6,800 nt of DNA from JAJYZP01 sp049964535 (GTDB lineage Bacteria; Actinomycetota; Acidimicrobiia; Acidimicrobiales; Acidimicrobiaceae): NCBI GenBank assembly GCA_049964535.1, contig JBMFXG010000144.1:1-6800 (forward strand). Direction: 5' to 3'. Below the pieces are notes generated by a model that was not told where the DNA came from, ran no database searches, and saw only the letters and a program-made list of their open reading frames with translations. Both the position numbers and the translations under genes were made by a program. Within the stretch, counting starts at the first letter, position 1; every line of letters starts with the position of its first letter. Positions 6,698 to 6,800 of the stretch are shown here, one piece after another.

Positions 6698-6800
6698 GGG
6701 TGTTCTTCCTCGATGCCAAGGCCCATGCGGCCTTCTTGGCTCTGCTAGATGCGCCGGCCAAACCCAACGCGGCCTTGCGGGCCTTGATGGCGCGCAAACC
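6676..6800 (+). pseudogene. 5'-truncated TacA-like (DUF1778) antitoxin, runs off the window
   Basis: The plus-strand frame reads EEAILDQRVFFLDAK, then FLALLDAPAKPNAAL and LMARKP at the window edge. This matches the C-terminal half of TacA-type (DUF1778) antitoxins, whose typical pattern is ILDxRxF, F-x-x-x-LDAP and LLARKPxW. That half wraps and blocks the partner GNAT acetyltransferase toxin. The N-terminal ribbon-helix-helix DNA-binding domain, about 40 residues, should lie just upstream. That place is instead occupied by the antisense strand of the ettA fragment. The frame happens to remain open through it back to ATG 6358, so a hybrid protein of at least 147 residues could be written, but its first two thirds are ettA antisense and resemble nothing. 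The last 100 bases are about 64% GC by hand count, richer than the rest, which suggests a different origin. A toxin gene would normally follow beyond the window. Confidence 0.72.

Overview
The window (moderate GC, roughly 55-57% by eye in its main part) looks like bacterial chromosome or a metagenomic contig. An OmpR-type two-component system, a family 1 sugar-binding lipoprotein-type gene and GC-rich terminator-like hairpins without U-tracts would fit an actinobacterium of moderate GC, for example an acidophilic Acidimicrobiia lineage. That taxonomic guess rests on style only and is weak.

Positions 1-5067 form a tightly packed, co-directional (+) block. It begins with the 3' part of an extracellular solute-binding protein (ABC sugar-type) and continues 5 nt later with an OmpR/PhoB-family response regulator. 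A membrane histidine kinase follows 12 nt after that, and 48 nt further comes a 599-residue electron-transfer flavoprotein in which the beta and alpha subunits are fused in one chain (EtfB-EtfA). A plausible reading is a nutrient-binding protein with its two-component system and an electron-carrier gene under one transcript. A strong hairpin (987-1012) lies right after the binding-protein gene and a second (5117-5146) closes the block after the ETF gene.

Positions 5147-6382 are about 1.2 kb in which I recognise no gene on either strand. Only short inverted repeats stand out. Possible explanations are a decayed segment, a long intergenic region or an unknown RNA.

Positions 6383-6800 hold the most unusual structure. 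On the minus strand is the intact 3' end of an EttA-type ABC-F ATPase gene, with its own hairpin downstream. It is cut off after about 75 codons, just before its Walker B motif should appear. At the cut it joins, head to head, the 3' part of a TacA-like (DUF1778) antitoxin gene on the plus strand, which lacks its DNA-binding N-terminus. The last ~100 bases are clearly richer in GC (about 64% by hand count). This is a recombination scar between two truncated genes, or an assembly chimera.
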